Assembly (NCBI RefSeq): GCF_947494755.1
Contig: NZ_CANLVZ010000004.1
Location: 212,275-276,274 of the forward strand
Direction: 5' to 3'
Length of the DNA stretch: 64,000 bases
Source: an uncultured Tateyamaria sp.
GTDB lineage: Bacteria; Pseudomonadota; Alphaproteobacteria; Rhodobacterales; Rhodobacteraceae
The notes below the pieces were generated by a model. It did no database searches, was not told the DNA's origin, and saw only the letters and a program-made list of their open reading frames with translations. The position numbers were made by a program, and so were the translations under genes. Of this stretch, positions 1 through 10,668 are shown piece after piece; the first letter of the stretch is position 1; every line of letters starts with the position of its first letter.

Positions 1-203
1 AGGAACTGACGCGCATAGGCCGACAGCGATTCCACATAGCGGCGCTGCCCCTCGGCATAGATCGTATCAAAGGCGAGGCTGGATTTGCCCGACCCCGAAA
101 GCCCGGTGATTACAACCAGTTGGTCGCGCGGAATGTCCACGTCGATGGATTTGAGGTTGTGCTCGCGCGCGCCGCGCACCTCGATATTCTTTTGCTCGGC
201 CAT
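1..203 (-). CDS. uvrA: UvrABC excinuclease subunit A, N-terminal fragment (runs off window)
   Basis: First 67 codons of UvrA, the damage-recognition ATPase of nucleotide excision repair. The ATG at 203 opens with the family signature residues [12 protein letters not shown], followed by a Walker A (GLSGSGKSS, about residues 34-42) and the motif [18 protein letters not shown] that precedes the first zinc module. The gene continues beyond base 1, so nothing can be said about the remainder. The neighbouring MFS gene lies on the same strand upstream, separated by about 100 bp. Confidence 0.95.
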   Translation of the reverse strand, partial: MAEQKNIEVRGAREHNLKSIDVDIPRDQLVVITGLSGSGKSSLAFDTIYAEGQRRYVESLSAYARQF

Positions 204-307
204 GTCAGCCCCCCGGAATTAACCTGTCATACATAGTCCCACAGGACGCGCCCGCCAACGGAAAAACGAGAACAAGATGTGAACATGCGTTCTGTTGCCA
301 CAAACTG

Positions 308-1462
308 TCAGCGCATCCGCCGCCGTGCCATCCATGCGTGCACAGTCAAGCCACCGCCAAGCACCGCAATGCAGGTCCAGATTAACCCCGGAAACCCTGC
401 GACCCCCAACACAACCAGCAAGACAGGTGTGCCAAGCGTGTTGCCCAGATTGCCCGTCTGCGCAAGCGCGCCGTAGGCTTGGGATTGGTGCGCTGCACTC
501 TCGTTCAGCTGCGGGACAGCGGCGAAACTGGCCCCCTGCACCAGCCCCAATGCGCCCGCCAAGGCGAGGCAGGCCGCAGGCAGCCCCGGCGCGATCCAGA
601 GCCACAACAGCGACGCGATACAGAGCGCAAAACCGATCTGCACCAAGGCCACCGCGCTGATCACCCGCAGCGCCAGCACCCCAAGCGTCATCGACACCGC
701 AATCGACATCAGCGGCATCGCCCCCATCACCCAAGCCCGCCATTCGGGCGCGATGTAGGGCGGCAGGACCGTCAAAATGGCCAGAAAGCAGAACGTGTAG
801 AACAGCCACCCTGCCCCCGGTGCCGCGATGCGCGGGGACCGATAGATGGTGAGGTGGTCTTGGATGATCCCACTGAGGGACAGCGCGCCTTCGGGTGGCA
901 CCTCGATTGGCCTCAGGATCAGCGCCAGCAGCACGGCAAACCCGGCCATCCAGAGCGCATGGGCCAGAAACAGCGCCTCGATCCCGTGGGCATCGGCCAA
1001 GGGCAGCCCAAAGGCGACCAGCAGGGTGAAGGCGACCCCGAAGAATGTGCTCCAGAGCGTCAGGGTCAGGCCGCGATCCTTGGGGGCGCTGAGTTGCGCG
1101 ATCAACGTGGGTGCGGCGACGACGATGGCCAGATGCGACATGCCTTCGATCACGCGGCTGGCCAGCATCCATGGCAGGCCGGGCAAGGTCGCCTGAAACA
1201 CCGACACGGCCGCCCCGACCCACAGCGCCCACAACATCGCGCGGCGATAGCGGATGCGCGCCACGGCCAGCCCCGCAACAACCCCAAGCAGGATGCCCAC
1301 AAAGCCAACCAGCGAGACGATAAAGCCCAGGGCCGCGCCAGCGTCCGGATAGGCCGCGCCGAGCCGGTCAAAGATCACGCTGATCTTGGCATATTGGCCT
1401 GCCGCACCCAGACCAGCGCCCCAAAGGGCGAGGACAAGGGGAAAGGAGGTGCGCACGGTCAT
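308..1462 (-). CDS. MFS transporter
   Basis: A 384-residue, strongly hydrophobic protein with about 12 predicted membrane spans and the MFS layout: an N-terminal half, a short cytoplasmic loop around residues 190-215 (RPIEVPPEGAL), and a C-terminal half. A basic loop RIRYRR follows the second span, where the MFS loop 2-3 motif normally sits. The start is ATG 1462, preceded by an AGGGGG ribosome binding site. Substrate cannot be deduced; the family includes drug and small-metabolite exporters. It is separated from uvrA by a short gap and shows no operon partner upstream. Confidence 0.8.
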   Translation of the reverse strand: MTVRTSFPLVLALWGAGLGAAGQYAKISVIFDRLGAAYPDAGAALGFIVSLVGFVGILLGVVAGLAVARIRYRRAMLWALWVGAAVSVFQATLPGLPWMLASRVIEGMSHLAIVVAAPTLIAQLSAPKDRGLTLTLWSTFFGVAFTLLVAFGLPLADAHGIEALFLAHALWMAGFAVLLALILRPIEVPPEGALSLSGIIQDHLTIYRSPRIAAPGAGWLFYTFCFLAILTVLPPYIAPEWRAWVMGAMPLMSIAVSMTLGVLALRVISAVALVQIGFALCIASLLWLWIAPGLPAACLALAGALGLVQGASFAAVPQLNESAAHQSQAYGALAQTGNLGNTLGTPVLLVVLGVAGFPGLIWTCIAVLGGGLTVHAWMARRRMR

Positions 1463-1588
1463 CCCCCTGCGCTATCCCCGAACGGGGCGCGCCGCAACCC
1501 GCCCGCGTAATTGCCTTATTGCCGTCGATCTGAGGTCACAAAGCCCCGCCATACGTGCCCCAGCCACCACGTGTGAAAGGCATGGGCC

Positions 1589-2461
1589 ATGGAAATCCTG
1601 AACGACATCGCGAACGTGTTCAACGGCAATATGCTGATCAACGTGATCCTCGTGCCCTTCCTGATGTGCGCCATCGTCTATACGGTCTACAAAAAGCGCG
1701 ACGCCTTTGGCCGGGACGCCGTGCAGAACACTGCCGCCACGCTGCTGGTCGGATGCATGAATTTTGGCGTCGCCTTGCTTTTCTACAAGGATATCAACGC
1801 CTTTGCCCAATCCGCCTATGACGCGTTGCACATCCCCACCCTGCCCGAGACGCTATGGACAAGTGTACCCTTGTGGCTGGTCTGTATCATCGGGATCGTG
1901 GCCAAGGATTTCGTCGATTACTGGAACCACCGGCTGATGCACACCCGGTGGGCCTGGCCCACGCACGCAGCGCATCATTCGGACACCCATGTGAACGCCT
2001 TTACCGCCTATCGCGTCCATTTCTTCGAGGCGGTCCTGATGTCGCTGAGCTATATCCTGCTGCTGACATGGATGCAGATCCCCCATGCGATCCCCGTCGT
2101 GGTGATGCTGAGTTCGATCCACAACATGTATGTGCACATGGACCTCGACTATGATCACGGGCGGCTGAAATACCTGATCGCCTCGCCCGTGTTTCACCGC
2201 TGGCATCATGCGGATGTGCCCGAGGCCCATGGCAAGAATATTGCAAACGTGATGCCGCTCTGGGATGTGCTGTTCGGCACCTACTACTATCCCGGCGTCT
2301 GCCGCGAAAAGATGGGCGCGCTGGAGTCCGGCATCGCCGACAAGAACCCGCTGCTGATCTACATCTATCCGATCCAGGAATGGACGCGGCTGGTGCGCAC
2401 CGCGCTTGGTGGTGCACCGCGCCAGGTTGAACCGGCGCAGAACGCCCCCGTCCAGAACTGA
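1589..2461 (+). CDS. Sterol desaturase/fatty acid hydroxylase superfamily membrane protein
   Basis: A 290-residue membrane protein with the histidine clusters of the di-iron hydroxylase superfamily: DYWNHRLMH, HAAHHSD and HRWHHAD, plus an extra H-rich segment (HNMYVHMD). Membrane spans flank the clusters at about residues 10-30, 50-70, 88-110 and 150-175. Family members hydroxylate or desaturate sterols, carotenoids, fatty acids or ornithine lipids using O2. The real substrate is not visible here; a role in membrane lipid modification is an inference. It is convergent with lpdA across a shared terminator. Confidence 0.85.
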   Translation: MEILNDIANVFNGNMLINVILVPFLMCAIVYTVYKKRDAFGRDAVQNTAATLLVGCMNFGVALLFYKDINAFAQSAYDALHIPTLPETLWTSVPLWLVCIIGIVAKDFVDYWNHRLMHTRWAWPTHAAHHSDTHVNAFTAYRVHFFEAVLMSLSYILLLTWMQIPHAIPVVVMLSSIHNMYVHMDLDYDHGRLKYLIASPVFHRWHHADVPEAHGKNIANVMPLWDVLFGTYYYPGVCREKMGALESGIADKNPLLIYIYPIQEWTRLVRTALGGAPRQVEPAQNAPVQN

Positions 2462-2497
2462 AAAAGGCACGCGCGGTGTCGCACGTGCCTTTGTCTT
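2461..2497. terminator. Bidirectional intrinsic terminator between desaturase and lpdA
   Basis: The arms AAAGGCACG (2463-2471) and CGTGCCTTT (2484-2492) pair perfectly around a 12-nt loop. An A-run lies on the left and a T-rich stretch on the right, so it can serve both convergent genes. Confidence 0.75.
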
Positions 2498-2519
2498 TCG
2501 CCCTGTCGCAAGGGCCGTC

Positions 2520-3917
2520 TTACATGTGAATGACGCGGTCGTAGGCGTCGAGCACCGACTCGTGCATCATTTCCGACAAAGTCGGGTGCGGGAAGACGGT
2601 GTGCATCAGGTCTTCTTCCGTGGTTTCGAGCGCCTGGCCCACCACATAGCCCTGGATCAGTTCGGTCACTTCGGCCCCGATCATGTGCGCGCCCAGCAAC
2701 TCGCCGGTCTTAGCATCGAAGATGGTCTTGATCATCCCCTCAGGCTCACCCAAAGCGATGGCCTTGCCGTTGCCGATGAAGGGGAATTTGCCGACCTTGA
2801 TCTCATAGCCGGCTTCCTTGGCCTTGGCCTCGGTCAGACCGACGCTGGCGACCTGAGGGTGGCAATAGGTGCAACCCGCAATCGAGTTCGGTTTGATCGG
2901 GTGGACGTCATTCTTGCCCGCGATCAATTCGGCGACCATCGTACCCTCGTGGCTGGCCTTGTGGGCAAGCCATGGCGCGCCCGCGATGTCGCCAATGGCA
3001 TAGAGGCCGTCGACGCCCGTGCGGCAATATTCGTCCGTGACCACATGGGTGCGATCGATCTTTACGCCCAGTCCTTCGAGGCCAAGATTTTCGACATTGC
3101 CGACAATGCCCACGGCAGAAATTACCGTGTCAAAGTCATGTTTCTCGACCTTGCCGCCCACTTCGATATGGGCCGTCACCTTGCCTTTGGCGCGGTCAAG
3201 CTGTTTGACCATCGCCTTCTGCATGATCTTCATGCCCTGCTTTTCAAAGGACTTCTTGGCAAAGGCCGAAATCTCGGCATCCTCGACCGGCAGCACGCGG
3301 TCCATAACCTCTACCACCGTCGTGTCGGCCCCCAAAGTATTGTAAAAGCTGGCAAATTCGATGCCGATGGCACCGGAGCCGATGACCAGCAATTTCCGGG
3401 GCATGCGCTTGGGCGTCAGGGCCGCCTTGTAGGTCCAGACCAATTCGCCATCCGCCTCAAGCCCCGGCAATTCGCGGGCGCGCGCACCGGTGGCGAGGAT
3501 GATGTTCTTGGCTGTCACCTCTTCGGTGCCCTTGTCGGTCTTGACGCTGACCTTGCCCTTGGACGGGATCGTGCCCTCGCCCATGATGACGGTCACCTTG
3601 TTCTTTTTCAGCAGATGGCCGATGCCGCCCGAAAGTTGCCCCGCCACATCGCGCGAGCGTTTGACGACCGCGTCCAGATCATAGTCGATGCCGTCGGCTT
3701 TCAGACCGAATTCCTTGGCGCGGTGCATGAGGTGGAACACTTCGGACGAACGCAGCATGGCCTTGGTCGGGATGCAGCCCCAGTTGAGGCAGATGCCGCC
3801 CAGATGTTCGCGTTCGACCACGCAGGTGCTGAGGCCCAGTTGGGCCGCGCGGATCGCAGCCACATAGCCCCCGGGACCAGAGCCAACCACCACTACGTCA
3901 AAAGATTTCGCTGCCAT
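2520..3917 (-). CDS. lpdA: Dihydrolipoyl dehydrogenase (E3)
   Basis: A 465-residue flavoprotein that reoxidises dihydrolipoamide in 2-oxoacid dehydrogenase complexes. Visible are the FAD GSGPGG loop (residues 12-17), the redox-active disulfide in GGICLNWGC (C43 and C48), a second Rossmann GSGAIG for NAD near residue 175, and the C-terminal HPTLSE catalytic His/Glu motif. It stands alone, 14 kb from pdhABC, yet its promoter carries the same palindrome as pdhA (see 3947-3970), so this is probably the E3 used by the PDH complex. Other complexes such as OGDH could share it. Confidence 0.96.
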   Translation of the reverse strand: MAAKSFDVVVVGSGPGGYVAAIRAAQLGLSTCVVEREHLGGICLNWGCIPTKAMLRSSEVFHLMHRAKEFGLKADGIDYDLDAVVKRSRDVAGQLSGGIGHLLKKNKVTVIMGEGTIPSKGKVSVKTDKGTEEVTAKNIILATGARARELPGLEADGELVWTYKAALTPKRMPRKLLVIGSGAIGIEFASFYNTLGADTTVVEVMDRVLPVEDAEISAFAKKSFEKQGMKIMQKAMVKQLDRAKGKVTAHIEVGGKVEKHDFDTVISAVGIVGNVENLGLEGLGVKIDRTHVVTDEYCRTGVDGLYAIGDIAGAPWLAHKASHEGTMVAELIAGKNDVHPIKPNSIAGCTYCHPQVASVGLTEAKAKEAGYEIKVGKFPFIGNGKAIALGEPEGMIKTIFDAKTGELLGAHMIGAEVTELIQGYVVGQALETTEEDLMHTVFPHPTLSEMMHESVLDAYDRVIHM

Positions 3918-3946
3918 TTCGATGTCCTCGCGTTATGCTGCATGAG

Positions 3947-3970
3947 AATTAGTTTACCGTTAAACTAATT
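3947..3970. promoter_or_regulatory. Palindromic operator upstream of lpdA (same as pdhA)
   Basis: A perfect inverted repeat AATTAGTTTA-ccgt-TAAACTAATT lies 30-53 bp ahead of the lpdA start. Its core TAGTTTA-N4-TAAACTA is identical to the palindrome before pdhA at 17792-17811. The regulator is not identifiable from this window. Confidence 0.75.
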
Positions 3971-4065
3971 CCACGGCTTTCTCAACGCGAGCTTGGCGCG
4001 ACACAACGTCTGACGCAAGGGCAGTCTGCGCCTGATCAGCGGTTTCGGGCGCAGGCGGGCCGGTC

Positions 4066-4644
4066 TCAGGCGGCCTTGTCAGTCTGAAGGCTGCGCAGCA
4101 CGGCACCGTAGCCACCCGCATCCAGATGCGCCTGTTCGGCCCCTGTGGTCTTGCGCCCAAGGGCGGCGTTGCGATGCGGGAAGCGCCCGAACTGGCGGAT
4201 CACCTCGCGGTGCGCGCGGGCATGAAGCAGGAATGTCTCGTCCTCCATCCGCTCGCAGGCCAGGCGCACGGCCCGGTCCTGATCACAGAGGTTTTCGGAG
4301 TGTTCGAGCGGCATATAAAAGAACTGGCGCGCCGGGGGATCGATGCGCAAATCCCACCCTTTGGCGATGGCGGATTTCGCCGCTGCCAAAGCGGCCTTGT
4401 CCATCGAGAACGCGCGCGGATCATCGCGGAACATGTTGCGCGAAAACTGGTCGGCCAAAATGATGTAGGCAAGTGCTCCATTGGGATAGGTCAGCCAAAG
4501 TGCAAACTTGCCCTCGGAGGCGGCCTGCCATGTCGGTTGAAAGCGATCGCGCAACTCGGCATCAAAGGCCGCGTCGTCTTGATACCACTGCTCTGGATCG
4601 CATTCATCCAGCCAGAATTTCAGAATATCGTCCGGACCCACCAT
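4066..4644 (-). CDS. DUF924 family protein
   Basis: A 192-residue soluble alpha-helical protein matching the DUF924 family. It has the N-terminal ILKFWLDEC-x-PEQWYQ pattern, the central LADQFSRNMFRDDPRAF block and the FFYMPLEHSEN block, all hallmarks of the family. The family has a TPR-like fold and no established enzymatic role. It lies downstream of an MFS gene on the same strand with a 90-bp gap. About 90 bp on its other side separates it from the lpdA promoter and holds nothing recognisable. Confidence 0.85.
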   Translation of the reverse strand: MVGPDDILKFWLDECDPEQWYQDDAAFDAELRDRFQPTWQAASEGKFALWLTYPNGALAYIILADQFSRNMFRDDPRAFSMDKAALAAAKSAIAKGWDLRIDPPARQFFYMPLEHSENLCDQDRAVRLACERMEDETFLLHARAHREVIRQFGRFPHRNAALGRKTTGAEQAHLDAGGYGAVLRSLQTDKAA

Positions 4645-4734
4645 GGTTTCTCTCCTGTTCCCATGCCCCGTTACGCCATCGTTACATCCGTTTTACAGGT
4701 CTACCCAATCACGAAATACAACAGCCGCGACACA

Positions 4735-6003
4735 TTACGCGACCCGGCTGTCGTCCTCGGACTCTTCGTAAGTGTCGATGACGTGTTCCTGCGCGATCTC
4801 CCAGGCGACCGGCGTGGTCGACGTTTGCGACATCGCCACGTAGGCCCCGCGTTCGTCCACAGGCACCGAGGGGCGCTGCGTCATGCGATACATGCTGTAG
4901 GCCAGCAAAATCACGAACAGTACGGCGGTAAAGAGGTAGAAGCCGGCGGGGCCGATGCTTTCCATGATCGCGCCCACAACCAGCGGCCCGAACACCGCCC
5001 CCAGCCCGTTCACAAAGATCAGCCCGCCGGACGCGGCGGCCATGTCATCATGTTCGAGGTAGTCATTGGTGTGCGCGATCAGCAATGAATAAAGTGGGTT
5101 GGACACGCCCCCTACCACAAAGGCCGACAGCAACAGGAACGCAAAAGAGCCGCCCAGCACCATCCCCATAAAGGAGCCCGCAACCCCGGTGGCCGAGGCC
5201 AGCACGATCACCCGCCGCCGATCCGCCCGGTCCGACAGCCACCCAATGGGATATTGCAGGATCACCGCCCCCACAAAGAAGGTCGCCACAAATGTCGAAA
5301 TCTGCGCTACGCTCAGCCCCGCCTGCGCCCCGTAGACCGCCGACATCCCGAACTGCGCCGAAAACACGCCGCCAAGGATCAGCATCCCGAACACTCCGAG
5401 AGGCGAGAATTTGGCAAGGGCTGCAAGGCTCATCGGCTTGGTGGTGTCAAAGGCGGGCGTGGGGCTGATCGACAGCAGGATCGGCGTGACCGCGATGCTC
5501 ACGAGCACCGATGGGATCACGAACAGCACAAAGCCCGACGGGTCCGCTGTCAGCAGCAGCGCCTGACTGGCTACGATCCCAAGCGTCTGCACGATCATGT
5601 AAAGTGACAGTGCCTGCCCCCGGTTCGAATTGTCCGCTGCGTCATTCAGCCAGCTTTCCGCCGTCACATAGACAGCTGAAAAACAGAACCCGATGATCAC
5701 ACGCCCAATCGCCCAAAGCCATGGATCGGCAAATGTCGGATAAAGGATCATCACTGCCGAAATCAGTGACGCAAGGGCTGCAAACACCCGCACATGCCCC
5801 ACCCGCCGGATCATCCGGGGTGCCATGCGGCTGCCCCCCAGAAACCCTGCGAAATAGGCGGACATCACGATGGACATCTCGAAGGTCGAGAACCCTTCGA
5901 TCTCGCCCCTGACGCCGAGCAATGTGCCTTGCATGCCGTTGCCGACCATCAACAGGAACATGCCCAGCAAAAGCGCCCAAGCGCTGGTCAAAACCTGGAT
6001 CAT
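4735..6003 (-). CDS. MFS transporter (YcaD-like)
   Basis: A 422-residue MFS protein with about 12 spans. The N-terminus is typical of the YcaD-type subgroup (LLLMVGNGMQGTLLGVRGEIEGFS), with a GGSRMAPRMIRRVGHVRVF loop after span 2 and GWLSDRADRRRVI at the second-half signature. A soluble C-terminal tail of about 40 residues ends in an acidic stretch. Substrate unknown. The start at ATG 6003 is preceded by AAGGAGA. No functional link to its neighbours is evident. Confidence 0.85.
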   Translation of the reverse strand: MIQVLTSAWALLLGMFLLMVGNGMQGTLLGVRGEIEGFSTFEMSIVMSAYFAGFLGGSRMAPRMIRRVGHVRVFAALASLISAVMILYPTFADPWLWAIGRVIIGFCFSAVYVTAESWLNDAADNSNRGQALSLYMIVQTLGIVASQALLLTADPSGFVLFVIPSVLVSIAVTPILLSISPTPAFDTTKPMSLAALAKFSPLGVFGMLILGGVFSAQFGMSAVYGAQAGLSVAQISTFVATFFVGAVILQYPIGWLSDRADRRRVIVLASATGVAGSFMGMVLGGSFAFLLLSAFVVGGVSNPLYSLLIAHTNDYLEHDDMAAASGGLIFVNGLGAVFGPLVVGAIMESIGPAGFYLFTAVLFVILLAYSMYRMTQRPSVPVDERGAYVAMSQTSTTPVAWEIAQEHVIDTYEESEDDSRVA

Positions 6004-6083
6004 GGCTGAGGTCTCCTTGGGAGGGGGTCTATGCCAGCCGTCGCACGGGCTTTGGCGGCCTGTCTAGCGAAGGTTACGACGCC

Positions 6084-7154
6084 TCATGTCGATTTTGACC
6101 CATTTGCCCGCGGCAGCAGCAATGATGCATCTCCATAGGAGAAAAAGCGATATTTTTGCGCGATGGCGTGCGCATAGATTTCGCGGATGCGGTCCTGTCC
6201 CATCAACGCGGACACCAGCATCATAAGCGTGGATTTAGGCAGGTGAAAGTTGGTCATCAGCCCATCGGTGACTTGCATTTCGAAACCTGGATAGATGAAG
6301 ATATCCGTCTCGCCTTCCCACGCCGCGATCCTGCCGTCGCGCGCCATCGTCTCGATCAGGCGCAGCGCGGTGGTGCCGACCGGAATGACCCGCCCGCCGC
6401 GCTGTTTGGCCTGGGCGATATCATTTGCGGCCTGCGCGCTCACCTGCCCCCATTCGGCGTGCATCTTGTGGGTCGTCACATCCTCGACCTTCACAGGCAG
6501 GAAAGTCCCCGCCCCGACATGCAGGGTCACGTGGGTCATCGCCACGCCGCGCGCTGTCAGCGCCTCCAATAGCGCCTCATCGAAATGCAGCGAGGCGGTG
6601 GGGGCGGCAACCGCGCCACTGTTGCGCGCCCAGACTGTTTGATAGTCGGTCTTGTCCTGCTCATCGGCGGCTCGCTTGGCTGCGATATAGGGCGGCAGTG
6701 GCATCGCCCCCGCCTGCGCCAAGGCCGCGTCGAAATCCTCACCCGTCAGGTTAAAGCGCAAGAGCCCCTGCCCCTCGTGCGTGCCTGTCAGCGTCGCGGA
6801 CAGATCAGGGGAAAACATCACCTCTTCGCCCGGCTTCACTTTCTTGAGCGGTTTGATCAGCGCGGACCACGTCCCGTCCGACTGCGGCTCAAGCAGGGTG
6901 ACTTCGATCCGCGCGGTCGTCTCGCCCTGCGCGCTGCTGCGGGCGCGCGTCCCGAACAGGCGGGCCGGAATGACGCGGGTGTCGTTCAGCACCAGCAGAT
7001 CACCGGGGCGCAGCCAGTCCACCAGATCGGTCACGACGGCATCATGGGTGTCGCCCCCATCCGCCACCAGCAAACGGGCCGAGGATCGCGGCACCGCAGG
7101 GCGGGTCGCAATCAATGCTTCGGGCAGGTGGAAATCAAAATCGCTCAGACGCAT
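6084..7154 (-). CDS. queA: tRNA preQ1(34) S-adenosylmethionine ribosyltransferase-isomerase
   Basis: A 356-residue QueA, which transfers and isomerises the ribosyl moiety of SAM onto preQ1 in tRNA to give epoxyqueuosine. Family blocks are visible: the [16 protein letters not shown] start, [36 protein letters not shown], and [11 protein letters not shown] near the middle, then [15 protein letters not shown]. An upstream in-frame codon would add 33 residues of non-family sequence, so the start was set at 7154. It follows the AsmA-like gene by 22 bp, so the two are likely co-transcribed. Confidence 0.95.
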   Translation of the reverse strand: MRLSDFDFHLPEALIATRPAVPRSSARLLVADGGDTHDAVVTDLVDWLRPGDLLVLNDTRVIPARLFGTRARSSAQGETTARIEVTLLEPQSDGTWSALIKPLKKVKPGEEVMFSPDLSATLTGTHEGQGLLRFNLTGEDFDAALAQAGAMPLPPYIAAKRAADEQDKTDYQTVWARNSGAVAAPTASLHFDEALLEALTARGVAMTHVTLHVGAGTFLPVKVEDVTTHKMHAEWGQVSAQAANDIAQAKQRGGRVIPVGTTALRLIETMARDGRIAAWEGETDIFIYPGFEMQVTDGLMTNFHLPKSTLMMLVSALMGQDRIREIYAHAIAQKYRFFSYGDASLLLPRANGSKST

Positions 7155-7176
7155 GGCGCGTCCCCTACCGCGCGCC

Positions 7177-10100
7177 CTAGCGCTCATCAAGCCGTTCCTG
7201 ACGCTCGCGCAGACGACGCTGCGCACGGGTTTCGCCTTGGGGTTCAGGCGCAAAGGCTTCGGGTTGCGCGGGGCTCGCCAGGCCGCCCTGAACCTCGGGC
7301 AGTTCGGGAGCCGGTGCGCGGAAAATCTCGCGGAACATGCCGGGCGTCAGCGCCGAAAGCGGGTTCACCTGCACCTGCGGATTGGCCGCAGGGCCACGCA
7401 GGCGATAGTTGAACCCGATCAGCCCCTCGCCCTTGCGGGTAAAGATGCTGCCAAGCCCGTTAAGGATGAAAATGGGCGAGATCACCCCCTGCATATCAAG
7501 GATCGAGCGGGTCACATCATAAGTGCCGTCCATCGACAGGCCCATGGACGGGCCGACCGCACTGGCCTGGGTCAGCGCCATGGTCGACGGGGTCAGACGG
7601 AACGCCGCCTCGACCTCCTGAAAGTGGATACCGTTGCCGCCCAACTGTTCCAGCAGGCCCACAATGCTGATCGCGTTCAGCAGCGCGGCAATGGCCGGCG
7701 CGTCCTGTATCCGCGTTTCCGTAATGCGCAGGCTGCCGTCAAAGCTGGCCGCACCGACGGGCAGCAAGGTCAGCGACAGATCCCCGCCCCGCGCCTGTTT
7801 CAGAATACCGGCAGAGCGGGCCACGCCGCCTGCGTCCTGCCCGGTGATGCGGATCGCGCTGCGCCCGTTTTGCGGCAATACCTGCCCCCGGATCGCGGTG
7901 CCGCCGTTCACCTGCGCGTTGAAGGATCCATCCAGCCCGCGCGCCATGTTGAACTCACCGCTCATGCCCGTCAGCGCAATACTGTCGGTGATGGTCAGCC
8001 GGTCGAGCGCCAGTGACAGCGGCCCGCCCCCCTGCTGCCCGCCGGTGCCCGACCCCGACCCGCCAAAGTCAGCGCGGCGCAGATCGAGCGTGCCGCCGCG
8101 CACCGCTACCGCCGGGGCCGCATTGCGTCCGCGCCCGACCAGATCGACAGGGGCGCGCAGCCAGTCACCCACGCGGACATCCGTGAACCGCGCCAGCTCC
8201 AACCCGCCCGCCGGCGTCAGCGTGATCGAGCCCGTCGCCCGCAAGCCCGGTGCATCCAGCGTCAGTTGATCCACACGTGGCGTTGCGCCAAGGGTGCCTG
8301 CCAGTGACAGCGATCCGGCGGCGTTGGCTGATTTGCTCCACCCCAGGGGCGGTGAAGACAGGCGCAGCCCGCGCAGGTTCGTGGCCAACGTAAACCGGGG
8401 CACAGCCCCACCAAGGGGCAGATCGACGGTGATGTTGCCGACCCCCTGCCCGCGCACGAGGCCGGCAGGCAGGCCGATCCGGAAGGCGTCGATTGTGCGC
8501 TCGGACAGCTCGATCGTGCCTTCGACCCGACTGGGCTGCGGCGTGTCGGCCAGCGGTTGCGTCCAGGCGGCATCATAGGGCACCCCATCCAGCGTGCCCT
8601 TGCCCGAGATCGTCACGCCCGCATTCGACGCGACAACACGCAGCGTGTCCGATGCCAGCTTGCGCCCCTCAATCAGCGTCGTGCTGACCACATTCCGCGC
8701 GGTGCCGGTCGCGTCAAAGTCAATATCGGCCGTTTTGACACCCGGTCGTAGCGGCAGCGCAAGCGTGCCCGCCAGTTGCAGGCGCCCATCCGCGAGGCTG
8801 GGCGACAATCCGGCCTTTTCCATGATGTTGAGCGGCTTTTGATCCAGCAACGACAGTGCGGCTGTGACGGTGCCCGCCGCCTCGACCCGGACCACTGCTG
8901 GTGCGCCCTCGCGCGCGGTCACATCGGGAATGATAAAGGATGACCCGCCCACCTCGACAATCCCGCCCTGGGGCGCGCGCACTTGTCCGGCATCCACCGA
9001 CACCACAAACCGATTGCCAAGCAGGCTGGCCGTGCCCCGCGCGCCGGTCACAGGCGGCAGGGTTTTGACATAGCGCACATGTGCCTCGTCATAGTCAAAG
9101 CTGGCATAGGCGGTGGTCGGGGTCGAGGGCGTGTCGCGCAACGCCACGTCCAGATTGCTCAGCCGACCGCCCGTGAGGTTCTCGGCCAGCCACTTGCGCG
9201 TTGGCGGGATGACGCGTTCTGGCCAAAGCGCCAGCAGACGCTCGGGTGACAGCCCGTCCATCTGCGCGTCCAGCCCGTAACTCCACCCTTCGCCGCCTGC
9301 GGTGAGGGTGCCGCGCGCCAGCAACATCTGCCCCTGATCCTGAAACAGCGCCTGCCCCACATCCAGCCGGAAGGGATTGAGGGCGAGGCGAAAGTCCATC
9401 TCGGCGGCATCAAAGCTGACAGGCTCGGCATAGATATCATCAGGATTGGCCGACAGGACGCTGGCCTGAAACTGGCCCACCAGATCGTCCAACTGCCCGT
9501 CCGCCCCAATGCCCAGAACCGTCTGGCCGTCAAGGCGCGCGGTAATCCACGCGCTTTCGACGGACAACTCGTCAAAGGCCAGCACCCCCTCGGCAGGGTC
9601 ATAGTTGAAATAGGTGCGTGCGGACTGGAATGGCACGGGACGGGCGGCGTCATTGGGCTGCACCACCCCTTCGCCGATCGTCAGCGACACGTTCAGCGGT
9701 GCCAGCTTACCTTGGGCATTCACCCCGCCCCGCATCGCCCCCGAAATCGGCGCGCGCAACACATCAAGCCATGCAAAGGCGGGCGCGAGGGTTGCGATGT
9801 CGCCCGATGAAATGTCGGCGACGGCCATGCCGAATATCGCCTCGGTCGCGCCGACCTCACTTTCATAATTCGCCGCCAGCGTGGCCACACCCTGCCCGCC
9901 GCTGAGCAAGGCCAGATCAGAGGTGATGCGCACCGTGTCATCCGTGCGCAGCAGGCGCATCCGGCCCCCGTCGATGGTCCAGGCACGGCCTGACTGGATA
10001 TCCTCGACCCGCAGGGTGAGCGCGCGAATGTCCGCCTCGGTCAGCGCATCAAGACCGTCGCGGGTCAGCAACTGGTCTATGCCGCCGATCAGTTGGGCCA

Positions 10101-10599
10101 GCGTGGCCGCCTCGCGGGTGGGGGCCGACAGATCAAGCCCGCCTGACAGGCGCACGGAGCCATCGGCCTGCCGTTGCAGGTTCACGAAAATACCGCTGAT
10201 GCTCAGGCGCGCGGGGCGGATCTGACCGCGCAGCAGATCGGTCAGCGACAGGCCAGCCGTCAACTCGCCAAAGGCGACGATCTCGGCCCCTGTTTCCGTG
10301 ACGAGCTTCACATTGCTCATCCGGATCTGAGGCATCATCCCGTCGACAACCACCAGATCCAGCGTGTCAAAACGCAGTTGCCCTTCGTTGATCGCCTCGT
10401 CCGCACGCAGTTCGATCTGATCACGCAGCCACGCGGGGGCCGATACGGGCCGCCCCGTTGCCATGTAGATCAGCGCCCCAAGCACCACGGCTGTCATCAG
10501 TGACATCAGCAGACTGCCCAAGCCAAGCCGCCGCCACAGGGGTTTGCGCCGCACCGGTTTGGCTGCGGGGGGCTGATTTATCGGATCGGCACTGCTCAT
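7177..10599 (-). CDS. AsmA-like/YhdP-type large periplasmic lipid-transport-related protein
   Basis: A 1140-residue protein with one N-terminal membrane anchor (about residues 28-48, rich in L, V, M) and a very long beta-rich periplasmic part. This is the architecture of the DUF3971/AsmA C-terminal family related to YhdP and TamB. The C-terminal region contains the AsmA-type pattern [20 protein letters not shown] and [21 protein letters not shown]. The last 25 residues are charged (R/E-rich). Family members bridge inner and outer membrane and are implicated in phospholipid traffic; that role is inferred. It is divergent from bcp. Confidence 0.82.
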   Translation of the reverse strand: MSSADPINQPPAAKPVRRKPLWRRLGLGSLLMSLMTAVVLGALIYMATGRPVSAPAWLRDQIELRADEAINEGQLRFDTLDLVVVDGMMPQIRMSNVKLVTETGAEIVAFGELTAGLSLTDLLRGQIRPARLSISGIFVNLQRQADGSVRLSGGLDLSAPTREAATLAQLIGGIDQLLTRDGLDALTEADIRALTLRVEDIQSGRAWTIDGGRMRLLRTDDTVRITSDLALLSGGQGVATLAANYESEVGATEAIFGMAVADISSGDIATLAPAFAWLDVLRAPISGAMRGGVNAQGKLAPLNVSLTIGEGVVQPNDAARPVPFQSARTYFNYDPAEGVLAFDELSVESAWITARLDGQTVLGIGADGQLDDLVGQFQASVLSANPDDIYAEPVSFDAAEMDFRLALNPFRLDVGQALFQDQGQMLLARGTLTAGGEGWSYGLDAQMDGLSPERLLALWPERVIPPTRKWLAENLTGGRLSNLDVALRDTPSTPTTAYASFDYDEAHVRYVKTLPPVTGARGTASLLGNRFVVSVDAGQVRAPQGGIVEVGGSSFIIPDVTAREGAPAVVRVEAAGTVTAALSLLDQKPLNIMEKAGLSPSLADGRLQLAGTLALPLRPGVKTADIDFDATGTARNVVSTTLIEGRKLASDTLRVVASNAGVTISGKGTLDGVPYDAAWTQPLADTPQPSRVEGTIELSERTIDAFRIGLPAGLVRGQGVGNITVDLPLGGAVPRFTLATNLRGLRLSSPPLGWSKSANAAGSLSLAGTLGATPRVDQLTLDAPGLRATGSITLTPAGGLELARFTDVRVGDWLRAPVDLVGRGRNAAPAVAVRGGTLDLRRADFGGSGSGTGGQQGGGPLSLALDRLTITDSIALTGMSGEFNMARGLDGSFNAQVNGGTAIRGQVLPQNGRSAIRITGQDAGGVARSAGILKQARGGDLSLTLLPVGAASFDGSLRITETRIQDAPAIAALLNAISIVGLLEQLGGNGIHFQEVEAAFRLTPSTMALTQASAVGPSMGLSMDGTYDVTRSILDMQGVISPIFILNGLGSIFTRKGEGLIGFNYRLRGPAANPQVQVNPLSALTPGMFREIFRAPAPELPEVQGGLASPAQPEAFAPEPQGETRAQRRLRERQERLDER

Positions 10600-10668
10600 G
10601 TCTTTATTCTTGCTGGCTCCGCCCTATCATGCCAGTCACAACTTTCCGATATGTGACGAAAAGGCCAA

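Noticed and set aside
2406..3968. 520-residue plus-strand frame opposite lpdA
   Set aside because: Complement of a strongly conserved gene; composition typical of an antisense frame.
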